Assembly: GCF_001898575.1 (NCBI RefSeq)
Contig: NZ_MKUD01000039.1
Span: forward strand, 54,892 to 118,891
Direction of reading: 5' to 3'
DNA: 64,000 nt
Origin: Spirosoma sp. 48-14
Lineage (GTDB): Bacteria > Bacteroidota > Bacteroidia > Cytophagales > Spirosomataceae
Of this stretch, positions 25,731 to 35,400 are shown in pieces. Position numbers and translations under genes: made by a program. The notes under the pieces were generated by a model, which saw only the letters and a list, made by a program, of their open reading frames with translations, searched no databases and had not been told where the DNA came from. The first letter of the stretch is position 1. Each line of letters begins with the position of its first letter.

Positions 25731-27119
25731 ATGTCCGATATCGTCGAGCTACTGGTTAACACGTTTGGCAGGAACACCGTGCTCAGCCGTGAAGAAGCCA
25801 GTTCACGTGTGGCCAGCCACTGGAAACAAACCGGCAGCCTCAATTGTCGGGCGTTACTTTTGCCCACAACCACCCAGGAGGTATCCCGAATGCTTCAAAT
25901 TTGCCACGAGTTTCACCAACCCGTTGTGCCCCAGGCAGGATTGACCAATGTGGTTGGCGGTACAGATACGAATGCCCATGAAATAGCGTTGAGCCTTGAG
26001 CGGATGAATCAGGTCGAGCAAATCGATGTGGTCAACAAAACCGTAACCGTACAGGCGGGGGTTGTGCTGCAACAGTTGCGCGATCAGGTAGCCGCACATG
26101 GGCAGCTTTTCCCGCTCGATCTGGGTGCCAAAGGGAGCTGCATGATTGGAGGCAATATCGCGTCGAATGCCGGTGGGTTGCAGGCCCTGCGTTATGGCGT
26201 TATGCGCAATCTGGTGCTGGGCCTGGAGGTAGTTCTGGCCGATGGAACCATCGTTTCATCGATGAACAAAATGATGAAGAATAATGCCGGGTATGACCTG
26301 AAACAACTTTTCATTGGCTCCGAAGGAACGTTAGGTATTATCACCAGAGCGGTGCTGAAACTGGACGATATGCCCAAAACCCGTAACACGGCTTTTATAG
26401 CGGTAGACAGTTTCGAAAAAGCTAATGCCCTGCTGCTGGCGGCCAAAACCCACCTGAAAAACGATCTTACCAGTTTTGAACTGCTGTGGCAGGACTATTA
26501 CCAGTTGATGACATCGAAGCCTGCTTTATTCGCACCGCCCCTGGCTCAGCATTATCCTTTTTACGTGTTACTGGAATCACTCGGACAGGATGCCGACAGA
26601 GACAAACAACAGTTCGAAGCCTTTTTAGAACAGTGCCTGACTACCGATCTGATCGTTGACGCAGTAATAGCCCAATCGCAAAAAGAGCTGGACTGGTTCT
26701 GGGGTATCCGCGAAAATGTAGAGTTTATTTTCTCGGTTCATCGACCCGTTTTTCTGTTCGACATCAGCCTTGCCATTTCCGAGATGGATGCCTACATCAA
26801 AACAATACGGTTAGCTCTCCAACAAACCTGGCCCGACGTGTATCTCTACACCTTCGGGCACATGGGCGACGGGAACCTTCACCTGTTTATCAGTTGTGGC
26901 CATGATGACCACACTACTAAACATAGCATAGAAGAAATTCTGTACACCCGGCTCCAACCAATCGGCGGCTCCATAACCGGCGAACATGGCATCGGCCTGG
27001 AGAAGAAAACCTGGCTCTACTTAAGTCGTACACCCGAAGAAATCGCTCTGATGCGAACCCTCAAAAAGGCATTGGACCCGCGTGGTATTCTAAATCCTGG
27101 CAAACTAGTACCCGATTAA
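25731..27119 (+). CDS. FAD-linked oxidase (GlcD / D-lactate or D-2-hydroxyacid dehydrogenase type)
   Basis: A 462-aa flavoprotein. The FAD-binding domain (about 38-215) contains VVPQAGLTNVVGGT, the phosphate-binding loop, and GSCMIGGNIASNAGG; the C-terminal FAD-oxidase domain has FTFGHMGDGNLHLFI-like strand YTFGHMGDGNLH, GGSITGEHGIGLEKK and the terminal DPRGILNPGKLV. The family includes glycolate oxidase subunit GlcD, D-lactate dehydrogenase and D-2-hydroxyglutarate dehydrogenase, and the actual substrate is open. It lies next to the tetronate-type kinase cluster, so a hydroxy acid made there is one possibility. The end is only 5 bp from the convergent epimerase stop. Confidence 0.9.
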   Translation: MSDIVELLVNTFGRNTVLSREEASSRVASHWKQTGSLNCRALLLPTTTQEVSRMLQICHEFHQPVVPQAGLTNVVGGTDTNAHEIALSLERMNQVEQIDVVNKTVTVQAGVVLQQLRDQVAAHGQLFPLDLGAKGSCMIGGNIASNAGGLQALRYGVMRNLVLGLEVVLADGTIVSSMNKMMKNNAGYDLKQLFIGSEGTLGIITRAVLKLDDMPKTRNTAFIAVDSFEKANALLLAAKTHLKNDLTSFELLWQDYYQLMTSKPALFAPPLAQHYPFYVLLESLGQDADRDKQQFEAFLEQCLTTDLIVDAVIAQSQKELDWFWGIRENVEFIFSVHRPVFLFDISLAISEMDAYIKTIRLALQQTWPDVYLYTFGHMGDGNLHLFISCGHDDHTTKHSIEEILYTRLQPIGGSITGEHGIGLEKKTWLYLSRTPEEIALMRTLKKALDPRGILNPGKLVPD

Positions 27120-27124
27120 GTGTT

Positions 27125-28309
27125 TTATAGCTTGTCAAGCACCTGCCAGCACTGATAAAGGGCACGAGGTACATGGTAACAGCCTTTCCATTTACCACCC
27201 TTCAGAGGAAGCAACACCTCGCCCCGACGGTTCAGGTAGCCAAACCACTCACCGTTGGACGGGTCCGGGAAGCGCGACCAGGTATAGGCATGAACGCGTT
27301 CGAACCATTCCCAGCAGGCCTGATTTCCCGTTAGCTGGTAGCCTTTCAGCAAACTGATCAGCGTTTCGACATGAACCCACCAGAGTTTCTGATCCCACTC
27401 CAGTTGCTGGGGCGGACAGCCATTGGCGTCCATAAAGTATAAAATTCCCCCATGCTCTGTATCCCAGGCGTAGGCAAGCGTATCGAGCGTAATCTGTACG
27501 GCCCGCTCCAGCAGGGAACGATCTCCCATCCGAACGGCCAGATCCATGATGAACCACATGGCTTCGATGGCATGGCCCGGATTGAGCAGTCGCCCGTCAA
27601 ACGAATCGGATATATGGCCGTCGGGGGTGACATTTTCCCGGATTAGTCCCAGGTCAGGGTCGAAAAAGACCGTCATCACTTCGTGAATACATTCATCGAT
27701 GGTTTGCTCCACCAGCGGTTTGTCGAGCAGGTGTTCGATTTCGAGCGCCAGATTGCACAGAATCATCGGCAGGGCAAAGTTCTTCAGTGGCCGCGTACCC
27801 GGAACGGCTTTTTTCCAGGCACCTTTGGGGTTCTCGCGCCGGGCCAGAATCTGCCGGAAGGTCGACTCTGCCAGGTGAGCCTGCTCGTCGTTGCCCGTCG
27901 CCAGCGAAAGTTGCCCAAAGGCCATGGTAGCAAAGCAATCCGAAAAAATATTGTACGGCTGCACCAGCGGTTTGCCTTCGCGAGTGGTCGAGAAATACCA
28001 GCTCCCATCTTCGGCCCGACCATGTTTCATGAGGAAATCAGCTCCAAGTTGAGCCATAGCGAGCCAGTCGGCTTTTAGCTCTGGCCGACTACTGCCCACC
28101 CGGTTATAGAGCATCGAAAATGTCCAGACCTGCCGGGCTTGCAGCCAGATAAACTTATCGGTATCGTATACCTTTCCGGTACGATCGAGGCAGGTAAAAA
28201 AGCCACCATGCTCCTGGTCAGGCGAAAAGCGCTGCCAGAATGGGATGACATCGTTCAGTAAATTATCGCGGTATTGGGTAGCGTATTGAGCAAAAGCAGA
28301 GGGAGTCAT
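27125..28309 (-). CDS. nanE: N-acylglucosamine 2-epimerase (NanE of the RnBP/AGE type)
   Basis: A 394-aa enzyme with an alpha6/alpha6 barrel, interconverting N-acetylmannosamine and GlcNAc. In Bacteroides the AGE-type NanE converts ManNAc from sialic acid lyase to GlcNAc without phosphorylation, and this gene sits in a nan locus. I prefer the ATG at 28309 ([16 protein letters not shown]); a start at 28342 would overlap the sialidase end. Family landmarks include [33 protein letters not shown] and [14 protein letters not shown] with the histidines expected in the active site. It is the last gene of the regulator-sialidase-epimerase operon. Confidence 0.88.
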   Translation of the reverse strand: MTPSAFAQYATQYRDNLLNDVIPFWQRFSPDQEHGGFFTCLDRTGKVYDTDKFIWLQARQVWTFSMLYNRVGSSRPELKADWLAMAQLGADFLMKHGRAEDGSWYFSTTREGKPLVQPYNIFSDCFATMAFGQLSLATGNDEQAHLAESTFRQILARRENPKGAWKKAVPGTRPLKNFALPMILCNLALEIEHLLDKPLVEQTIDECIHEVMTVFFDPDLGLIRENVTPDGHISDSFDGRLLNPGHAIEAMWFIMDLAVRMGDRSLLERAVQITLDTLAYAWDTEHGGILYFMDANGCPPQQLEWDQKLWWVHVETLISLLKGYQLTGNQACWEWFERVHAYTWSRFPDPSNGEWFGYLNRRGEVLLPLKGGKWKGCYHVPRALYQCWQVLDKL

Positions 28310-28326
28310 GAGCGGAAATCGTGTAT

Positions 28327-29523
28327 TTACTGGGTCAGCCAATCGTAGGGAAAGTGGGTATAGATGATGGTCGTATAATTATCGCGTTCGTAAAGTATCC
28401 CAACCCGGCCATCCTGCTGAATCACCAGATCTGAATAGGCGGCCGAACCAGCATAAATTTCCCGACCAGCCGACCAGCTTTTCCCATCGTTCTGGCTGAT
28501 GCGAACGGTCAGTTTCTCCCGTTTGGTCTGGCTGTTTAGATTGGCGAAAATGAGTACGTTTTGGCCACCTTTCCGGTAGTTAATCATACTCCCTTCGCAG
28601 ACCGGATCGGGCAACTCATTAGCAACCGTTACCTGATCCCAGGTTTCGCCAGCGTTGGTCGAAAACGCTAGCAGTCGGCTTTTCACGTCGCCCGATTGAT
28701 TCCGGCTGTTCATCAGCAAACTACCCGTTGAGGTTTCGGCTGCTGTGCTCTCGTTGCCACCAGGGTAGGTCACTGTGGGCGATAGTTTCCAGGTCTTTCC
28801 GTGATCGTCAGAATAAAAACCATGCGCCCGATAATCGCGAAACTGGGCCTGCGGTGCCCCTTCCGAATGGTTGGCTGCAATGAACAACCGCCCTTTGTAT
28901 CGCCCGTTCTGAATCTGAAGCGCATGACCCGGTGTATTGGCATACGACCGCCAATCTTCCGAAAACGTATAGCTTGGATTAACGTCGGGTTTGTTCGGCC
29001 GATTCACCGATGTCGTGATGTTTACCGGATCGGACCAGCTTTTCCCACCATCGGTACTGGTTTTATACCATACTTCCCGGATGGCTTTCCCGTTCCGTAC
29101 GTCTTTTTCCGATGCCGTTCCGGTGTTGTACAGTAAAAACAATCGCCCGTTTCGAAACCGGGAATCGGTCTGGTCGAAAACCGGGGCTGGATTACCCGCC
29201 TGTGCCTGCCCGTAATCGACCACAACACGCAAAGGGCTCCAAGTTTGGCCGTTATCCCGGCTGGTGCGTAACACAATGTCAACATCACCGTAGTCACCGC
29301 AATCGGTTTTGCGTCCTTCCGCAAAGGCCAGCAACTCCCCGGAGGGCGCCTTCACAATAGCTGGAATCCGGTAGCAGGTATAGCCATCTTCGCCATTTCG
29401 AAAGACGACGGTTTCGTCCAGATTGGGTTTAACCGGGGTAGAAACGGCTTGTGCATCGGCAAGCCTGGGCGCGACAAATCCACAGGCCGCAAGGCCCAGA
29501 CAAACCATAAACGGGTAAAACAT
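28327..29523 (-). CDS. Secreted exo-alpha-sialidase (GH33)
   Basis: A 398-aa sialidase. The N-terminus carries a signal peptide ending near ADAQ (about residue 25). The Y/F-R-I-P motif is at 51-54 with the catalytic arginine Arg52. Five Asp-boxes follow at about 88, 156, 238, 288 and 343 (for example [40 protein letters not shown]), the hallmark of the six-bladed propeller. A tyrosine near 363 (SAAYSDLV) is in the expected nucleophile position. It would release sialic acid from glycoconjugates outside the inner membrane. It is the middle gene of the minus-strand operon, 11 bp after the GntR gene. Confidence 0.95.
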   Translation of the reverse strand: MFYPFMVCLGLAACGFVAPRLADAQAVSTPVKPNLDETVVFRNGEDGYTCYRIPAIVKAPSGELLAFAEGRKTDCGDYGDVDIVLRTSRDNGQTWSPLRVVVDYGQAQAGNPAPVFDQTDSRFRNGRLFLLYNTGTASEKDVRNGKAIREVWYKTSTDGGKSWSDPVNITTSVNRPNKPDVNPSYTFSEDWRSYANTPGHALQIQNGRYKGRLFIAANHSEGAPQAQFRDYRAHGFYSDDHGKTWKLSPTVTYPGGNESTAAETSTGSLLMNSRNQSGDVKSRLLAFSTNAGETWDQVTVANELPDPVCEGSMINYRKGGQNVLIFANLNSQTKREKLTVRISQNDGKSWSAGREIYAGSAAYSDLVIQQDGRVGILYERDNYTTIIYTHFPYDWLTQ

Positions 29524-29534
29524 AGGAAGCTTCG

Positions 29535-30239
29535 TTAAAACAGTCTCTGAAAATGATTCTCGAAATGATTGCGCATGGCGTTACGGAACGTTTCGGGATT
29601 ACCGTGCTGAAGCACATCGACTAGTCCCCGGTGCGACACAAATTTTTTATGCTGAATGGGCTTTTTCAACAGACCACTTTCGTGAACGTATTTAAAAATA
29701 GGCAGCAACATGCGCTGAAACCGGCGTAGGGTCTCATTGCCGGTAATGTCGTATAGCTTGCCGTGAAACCGGACTTCCTGATCGGCATCGAACACCATTT
29801 CCTGCGTGTTGATCGGCTCATCGGCTACAATGGCGTACAATTCGTCGATATCGGCCTGGGTAATTCGCTCGAACAGCAGATCGCCCATGCCAATTTCCAG
29901 CACCATCCTTAACTCAAAAATGTCGCGGAGGGTCTCGTCATTCAAGATGCCCGGATACATGCTTTTTTCGAGCAGGGCCAATGGGTCGGGATTGGTAATG
30001 ATGGTTCCGCGCTTCTTTTTCGACTCGATCAGCCCCCGCGTACGCAGCCGGAGCATAGCTTCCCGAATCACCGTCCGGCTGACGCCCAACTGCGTCGCCA
30101 GCTCTACTTCTTTCGGAATCGAATCACCTGCTTTCAGCCGATGGGTATTGAAATAGTCCAGCAAATCGGCTTCAATCTTATCGACTAGTGTATTGGGTTC
30201 ATTCAATTTCGAGTCGGATTGCATACCCGTGTAATCCAT
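29535..30239 (-). CDS. GntR family (FCD/FadR type) transcriptional regulator of the sialic acid locus
   Basis: A 234-aa regulator with an N-terminal winged-helix domain (about 17-80, containing LKAGDSIPKEVELATQLGVSRTVIREAMLRLRTRGLIESKKKRGTII) and a helical FCD ligand-binding domain (90-230). FCD proteins bind small carboxylates, so sialic acid or a derivative is a reasonable ligand. It precedes the sialidase by 11 bp and is divergent from the SusC gene. By position it corresponds to E. coli NanR, which is also a GntR/FCD protein, though orthology cannot be proven from the sequence. It most likely binds the palindrome in the intergenic region. Confidence 0.85.
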   Translation of the reverse strand: MDYTGMQSDSKLNEPNTLVDKIEADLLDYFNTHRLKAGDSIPKEVELATQLGVSRTVIREAMLRLRTRGLIESKKKRGTIITNPDPLALLEKSMYPGILNDETLRDIFELRMVLEIGMGDLLFERITQADIDELYAIVADEPINTQEMVFDADQEVRFHGKLYDITGNETLRRFQRMLLPIFKYVHESGLLKKPIQHKKFVSHRGLVDVLQHGNPETFRNAMRNHFENHFQRLF

Positions 30240-30330
30240 ATATTATGTATGATTTATAAAAAGTCATTCCCTGTATTAAGTCCGACAATATTCGGTAAAA
30301 AGAATAATAAATAAAAAATATTCCTGTTTT

Positions 30331-30361
30331 TTTGATTATTAAGTATAACATAATAATTTTG
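30331..30361 (+). promoter_or_regulatory. Bacteroidota promoter with overlapping operator upstream of susC
   Basis: TTTG at 30331-30334, a 19-base spacer and TAATTTTG at 30354-30361 match the Bacteroidota promoter TTTG-N19-TAnnTTTG exactly. A transcript would start near 30368, about 37 bases before the susC ATG (30405). Within the promoter, 30335-30357 forms a 23-bp palindrome with perfect outer arms ATTATTA and TAATAAT and a centre GT-N3-AC, the core of FadR-type operators. A regulator bound there would block -33/-7 recognition. Confidence 0.7.
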
Positions 30362-30404
30362 ACCCATCGATTTATTCCTAGTTTCACCCAAAAAGAGTTG
30401 ATCA

Positions 30405-33400
30405 ATGCCAACATATCCTAAAACTACCAGGCGATATGTAATACTTATTATCAGCCTATTTATTTGTCTGACGGGTTGGGCGCAACCAATCAGCCTGACG
30501 GGAACCGTTCGGGACAAGCGTACTGGCGAAGGGTTACCCGGTGTCAACGTAACGATAAAAGGCGCCACCCGCGGAACAGTGTCTGACAGCGATGGGCGTT
30601 TCTCGCTCCCAGCCCAGCAGGGCGATGTACTGGTTGTTTCCCAGATTGGAATGGCAACGCAGGAAATTCCGGTCGGTAATCAAACGACCCTAACCATCGA
30701 CCTGGCCGAAAGTGCTCGTAGTCTCGATGAAGTCGTAGTAGTGGGATACGGACAGCAGAGCCGCCGAACCCTGACCGGCTCGGTTGCCAGCATCGATAAT
30801 ACAGTGCTTAAGTCTGTTCCACGTACCAATGCCGCCACGGCCTTGCAGGGTACTGCGCCCGGCTTACGGGTACAGCAAACGTCTGGTCAGCCCGGCTCGA
30901 CACCCACCATTGTGCTACGCGGGGGTACGGACTTCAGCGGTTCAGGTACGCCTTTATACGTCGTGGATGGGGTGATTGTGCCTTCTCTATATGGCATCAA
31001 TGCGCAGGACATCGAAAAAATGGACGTATTGAAAGATGCTGCGTCAACGGCTATTTATGGAGCACGGGCTGCAAACGGGGTGATTCTGGTAACGACGAAG
31101 AAAGGTAAGAAGGGCCGCACATCCGTAACCTATACCTTTAAACATGCCGCCAACTACATCCGCCGGAATCCGCTCCAGTACATGAGTGCCGAGGATTATA
31201 TTAAATGGAACCGACGGGGTCTTGCCAGTCGCTACGCAGCGGCTCAGGCTGACAACAACACGGCCGAAATGAACAATACCCGCAACCAACTGACGGGTGC
31301 CTGGGGCTGGGGACTGAACTCGGGCTGGACGGCTCCCGATGGAAAATATTCGACTCAGCAACTGACCAATACGAACCGGAGCCTGCTCAACGATCCGCAA
31401 TACCACCTGCTGGTCGACCAGAATCCTTTCAATCCAGCGCAGATGGACAGCATCCTGTACCGATCAACTACCCAGCGGGAACTGGAAGACCTGATTTTAC
31501 AAACTGGCGTCCTGAACGAACACTACCTCAACGCATCGGGCGGCAACGATATGGGCAATTTTTCTCTGGGCGTAGGAAGCCTGAGCGATCAGGGCATCAT
31601 TATTGGCTCGGGCTTGAAACGATTGAATCTGAATTTCAACGGTGGGCTGAATGTCGGCAAAAATCTGACCATAGGGCTAAACCTGGCGGCTTACAATGCT
31701 AGCAGTACACCTTCGTACCTCACGGCCGATGCCAGTGGCAGCTTATCCGGTGGTCTTGTACAGCGGTTTACAGGTATTGCCCCAACTGTCCGGCTCACTC
31801 GTGATGGCACAGGCGAACAACTACCGGGTGTAGATGGCAGCACGCTCGGCAACCCAGCCTACTTCAGCGATAAGTTCATCAACAACACGAACGAACAGCG
31901 GTACTCGGGCGGCCTGAATGTGGAATATCGGCTGGCACCGTTCCTGAAAGTATTGGGCAGCGCTTCCGGCTATTACCGCTATACCACCAACGACCAGTTT
32001 ACCAAAGCCTATATCAATGGAACTGGCGGGGCACTCGTTTCGACCCGAAATGCGTCCTTCTCCAACGTACGCACCAGCCAATACACCTACAACGGATTTC
32101 TACAGTACGATAAGGATTTCGGCCTGCATACGATATCGGTACTGGGTGGTGGTGAGTTCTACGAATACCGCCAGTATTCTTACGGGGCTTCGGCCAATCT
32201 GGCAGCTACTGATTTTATTCCGTGGTTATCGGCCTCGACGGCTGCGGTTGGGATTCCAACATCGGCCTTTAATAGCTGGCAACGACTGGCATCGGGCATC
32301 GGACGGATCAACTACAACTACGCCGATAAGTACCTGCTGACGCTGAACATGCGGTATGACGGTACGTCGAAACTGACAACGAACCGATACGGATTCTTTC
32401 CGGGGGTATCGGCGGGCTGGAACATGAGCAACGAAACCTTTTTTGCCAATTCGCCCCTGAAACAATTTGTCTCTGTACTCAAACCCCGCATCAGTTGGGG
32501 TGTAAACGGCAGTATTAACCCGCTGGATGCCAGTGGCAACCCGATCATCGGCGACTATGCTACAACACCCCAGTATGCCAACGTCGGTATCTACAACGGA
32601 CAACCTGGCTTTGCTGCCAGCGGCATTACTAACACCGATCTGCGCTGGGAACGAGCCAGTACGCTCAACATCGGGCTGGACCTGGGCCTGTTCAATAACC
32701 GCGTTACGTTCATTGCCGATTACTTCATCCGTAATGTGTACGACAAAATTTCGACGCTCAATATTCCGGGCTGGACGGGCTACAACAGCTACGTCACTAA
32801 CCTGGGGCAGCTACAAAACCGGGGCATTGAACTGGACATCCGCACGCAGATCATCCGGCCCAAAACGGAAGGTGGTTTGTCGTGGTCGGTCAATGCAAAC
32901 CTGTATAGCGTCAAGAACTTTGCCATCAAATTGCCCAACAACGGTTTGCCGCTGAATCGGCAAAGTGCGTCGCAGGTATTCGACCCGACTACCAATCAAC
33001 TGGTTTGGGTAGGCGGTTTGCAGGAAGGGAAACGAATCGGGCTGGATCAGGTCTACGCCCCCATTTACGACGGCATCTATACCACACAGGCCGAACTCGA
33101 TTCCCGCGCCAACTTCTACAACTCGTACCTGCCCTACACCAACAAACGAATCAAGCTTCTGGGCGACGCCCGCTGGCGCGACCTCGACCGCAACGACTCG
33201 CTCGACTACCGCGATTTTGTATACGTAGGCCGTACCACACCAACCGTTCAGGGCGGTTTTTCATCGAACCTGAGCTGGAAAGGGTTTACGCTGTTTGGCC
33301 AATTCGATTATTCGTTAGGGTTTGTGATTCTCAACCAGTCGTATCTGCGAGGCTTGTCGCAGGTGCAGGGATCGCAGAACGGGCCGGTAGACATAACCAA

Positions 33401-33749
33401 TACCTGGTCGCCGGATAACCCGACGGGTACGCTACCTCGCTATTACTGGGCCAACTACGCCCGTAACTACTTTACCGATGCGGGCGGCAGCACAACGGCC
33501 CCGGCCAACTTCTGGCAGAAAGGTAACTACGTAGCCCTGCGTGAACTAACGCTCAGTTACGACACACCTGCCCAACTGCTGGAACGACTGAGCCGCAAAC
33601 GGGTACAGGGGCTACGGGTCTTCCTGACGGGCTCCAATCTGGTGTATTTCACGAAGTATAACGGCACCTTCCCCGAAGTGGGTGGTAACGATGTCGGCCG
33701 TTTCCCGCTGCCTCGTACCGTCACCTTAGGCGCTACGATTAGCTTATAG
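30405..33749 (+). CDS. SusC/RagA-type TonB-dependent transporter of the sialic acid locus
   Basis: An 1114-aa outer-membrane receptor. After a signal peptide (about 1-26, ending TGWAQ) comes a carboxypeptidase-regulatory-like domain (about 28-105) with GTVRDKRTGEGLPGVNVTIKG, then the SusC linker DEVVVVGYG (about 107-115), a plug domain (IVLRGGTDFSGSGTPLYVVDGVI) and the large beta-barrel. It lacks the N-terminal STN signalling domain, so it is regulated through the promoter and not through an anti-sigma pathway. It most likely imports sialic acid or sialylated oligosaccharides released by the sialidase, together with the SusD 36 bp downstream. The closest known counterpart is NanO of Bacteroides/Tannerella. 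Confidence 0.95.
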   Translation: MPTYPKTTRRYVILIISLFICLTGWAQPISLTGTVRDKRTGEGLPGVNVTIKGATRGTVSDSDGRFSLPAQQGDVLVVSQIGMATQEIPVGNQTTLTIDLAESARSLDEVVVVGYGQQSRRTLTGSVASIDNTVLKSVPRTNAATALQGTAPGLRVQQTSGQPGSTPTIVLRGGTDFSGSGTPLYVVDGVIVPSLYGINAQDIEKMDVLKDAASTAIYGARAANGVILVTTKKGKKGRTSVTYTFKHAANYIRRNPLQYMSAEDYIKWNRRGLASRYAAAQADNNTAEMNNTRNQLTGAWGWGLNSGWTAPDGKYSTQQLTNTNRSLLNDPQYHLLVDQNPFNPAQMDSILYRSTTQRELEDLILQTGVLNEHYLNASGGNDMGNFSLGVGSLSDQGIIIGSGLKRLNLNFNGGLNVGKNLTIGLNLAAYNASSTPSYLTADASGSLSGGLVQRFTGIAPTVRLTRDGTGEQLPGVDGSTLGNPAYFSDKFINNTNEQRYSGGLNVEYRLAPFLKVLGSASGYYRYTTNDQFTKAYINGTGGALVSTRNASFSNVRTSQYTYNGFLQYDKDFGLHTISVLGGGEFYEYRQYSYGASANLAATDFIPWLSASTAAVGIPTSAFNSWQRLASGIGRINYNYADKYLLTLNMRYDGTSKLTTNRYGFFPGVSAGWNMSNETFFANSPLKQFVSVLKPRISWGVNGSINPLDASGNPIIGDYATTPQYANVGIYNGQPGFAASGITNTDLRWERASTLNIGLDLGLFNNRVTFIADYFIRNVYDKISTLNIPGWTGYNSYVTNLGQLQNRGIELDIRTQIIRPKTEGGLSWSVNANLYSVKNFAIKLPNNGLPLNRQSASQVFDPTTNQLVWVGGLQEGKRIGLDQVYAPIYDGIYTTQAELDSRANFYNSYLPYTNKRIKLLGDARWRDLDRNDSLDYRDFVYVGRTTPTVQGGFSSNLSWKGFTLFGQFDYSLGFVILNQSYLRGLSQVQGSQNGPVDITNTWSPDNPTGTLPRYYWANYARNYFTDAGGSTTAPANFWQKGNYVALRELTLSYDTPAQLLERLSRKRVQGLRVFLTGSNLVYFTKYNGTFPEVGGNDVGRFPLPRTVTLGATISL

Positions 33750-33785
33750 TCTGTTGGTTGAGACTACAACACAAACCGAATCATC

Positions 33786-35309
33786 ATGAAAAAACATACA
33801 CTTATCCTCGCTCTTACAAGCTGTTTGAGCCTATCGGCGGGGCTCTTTTCCTGTCAGCAGCAGTTGTCGGAGGTTGTTCCACAAACGTCACTCAATCAAT
33901 CCCTGGTACTGTCGGATGCCAATGCCGCTCAGACCCTGTATACAGGTGTTTATGCGTCGCTGCGTACGTATCAGGCTACGCTGTTCCAACTTGGCGAAAT
34001 GCGCTCCGATATTTGGGCTGACGGGCTATATACCGAATCGGAAGATGGAACGCTCAAACAGCTCTGGTCGCAAAATATCAGCGCAACCAACGTTCCGTTT
34101 ACCAACTGGGCGGGTCTGTATACGCTCATCGACCGAATCAACACGGTTATTAAATTATTCCCTAATTCACCCCTGGCCGAAACGACGCGTAATCGGTATC
34201 TGGCCGAGATGTACGGACTTCGGGCCTATATGTATTATACCCTGCTCAAGACTTGGGGCAGCGTTCCCATTACCACCGAACCCGTTACCTCGGTCGATAA
34301 CCTAAGTGATCTGTACCGCGAGCGATCTACACCCGAAGCGGTTATGCAGCTCATTAAAAGCGATCTGGAGCAATCACTGACCCGGTTCGCAGGCGACAAT
34401 TCGTTTACACCCAAACGCGTTTACTGGAACCGGGCCGCTACCCTGACTCTCAAAGGTGATGTGTTCATTTGGTCGGGAACGCACATGGGGGGCGGTGCCG
34501 CCGATTTTACCACCGCCCGCACCGCGCTGGATGAAGTGAAAGGACTATCGACGCTGGGGCTACAAACCAACTATGCCGACATCTTCGACCCAACCAAAGA
34601 AACCAATAACAAGGAGATCATTTTTGCGCTGAGTTTCGAGAAAAACGAGTCGACCATGAATGCATACGGCAGTTTTCAGGTCAACACTACCCAGGCAGGT
34701 ACGCTTGTTCTGGACCCCGTGCCTGGTCCAGCCGTAACCGTCAGTTCGGCGTACCCCTACGTAGCCGGTGCCAGCCGGGTTGGTATGTCGCAGGCTATGA
34801 TCAATCGGTTAAGCGATCCGAAAGATAGCCGGGTACGCCCTTCGTTCCGGGTTATGTATCGCAACACAGCGGGTAATCCAACAGCGGGCGTACTACTGAC
34901 CAAATTCATCGGGCGGGTGGATGCCGGAACGCAGTTGTACGACAATGATTTCCCGATTTACCGCTACGCCGATGTGCTGCTTTTACTGGCCGAAGCCAAG
35001 GCTAAATCGGGCGTTGATCCTTCGGCCGAGATCAACGCCATTCGGGCACGGGCGTACGGGTCAGGATATACGCCCTACACCAACGGGAGCCAGGATGCGA
35101 ATATGAATGCCATTCTGGACGAATACCTGCGCGAATTCATTGGAGAGGGTAAACGCTGGTGGGCACTCCGGCGGGCCGGTAACACCTACGTATTCAATGC
35201 GATCAATCCGGTGTATCTTCCTGCTTCGCAGACGTATAAACTGGCTCTTCCAATTTCCATCACCATGCTAAACACCGATCCGAAGCTGACGCAAACAGCT
35301 GGGTATTAA
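33786..35309 (+). CDS. SusD/RagB-type surface lipoprotein of the sialic acid locus
   Basis: A 507-aa outer-membrane lipoprotein that captures glycan for the SusC channel. The signal peptide with lipobox GLFSC puts the lipidated cysteine near residue 23. SusD hallmarks include LAEMYGLRAYMYYTLLKTWGSVPITTEP and DLYRERSTPEAVMQLIKSDLEQSL in the TPR-like helical part, and FPIYRYADVLLLLAEAKAKSG, INAIRARAYGSGY and EYLREFIGEGKRWWALRRAG near the C-terminus. The gene follows susC by 36 bp and precedes nanA by 91 bp. By position it corresponds to NanU, but sequence alone does not prove sialic acid binding. Confidence 0.93.
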   Translation: MKKHTLILALTSCLSLSAGLFSCQQQLSEVVPQTSLNQSLVLSDANAAQTLYTGVYASLRTYQATLFQLGEMRSDIWADGLYTESEDGTLKQLWSQNISATNVPFTNWAGLYTLIDRINTVIKLFPNSPLAETTRNRYLAEMYGLRAYMYYTLLKTWGSVPITTEPVTSVDNLSDLYRERSTPEAVMQLIKSDLEQSLTRFAGDNSFTPKRVYWNRAATLTLKGDVFIWSGTHMGGGAADFTTARTALDEVKGLSTLGLQTNYADIFDPTKETNNKEIIFALSFEKNESTMNAYGSFQVNTTQAGTLVLDPVPGPAVTVSSAYPYVAGASRVGMSQAMINRLSDPKDSRVRPSFRVMYRNTAGNPTAGVLLTKFIGRVDAGTQLYDNDFPIYRYADVLLLLAEAKAKSGVDPSAEINAIRARAYGSGYTPYTNGSQDANMNAILDEYLREFIGEGKRWWALRRAGNTYVFNAINPVYLPASQTYKLALPISITMLNTDPKLTQTAGY

Positions 35310-35344
35310 TCGAAAAAATTTCATCATAGGTTGGTAATTATGGT

Positions 35345-35372
35345 ATTTCTCCGGGAGATTTCCCGGAGAAAT
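35345..35372 (+). promoter_or_regulatory. 12-bp hairpin in the susD-nanA spacer
   Basis: ATTTCTCCGGGA and TCCCGGAGAAAT form a perfect 12-bp stem with a GATT loop. No T-run follows, so it is not a typical terminator. It could protect the susCD message or lower readthrough to the enzyme genes. Confidence 0.7.
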
Positions 35373-35400
35373 CTAAACACTGACCGAATCCGATACACGC

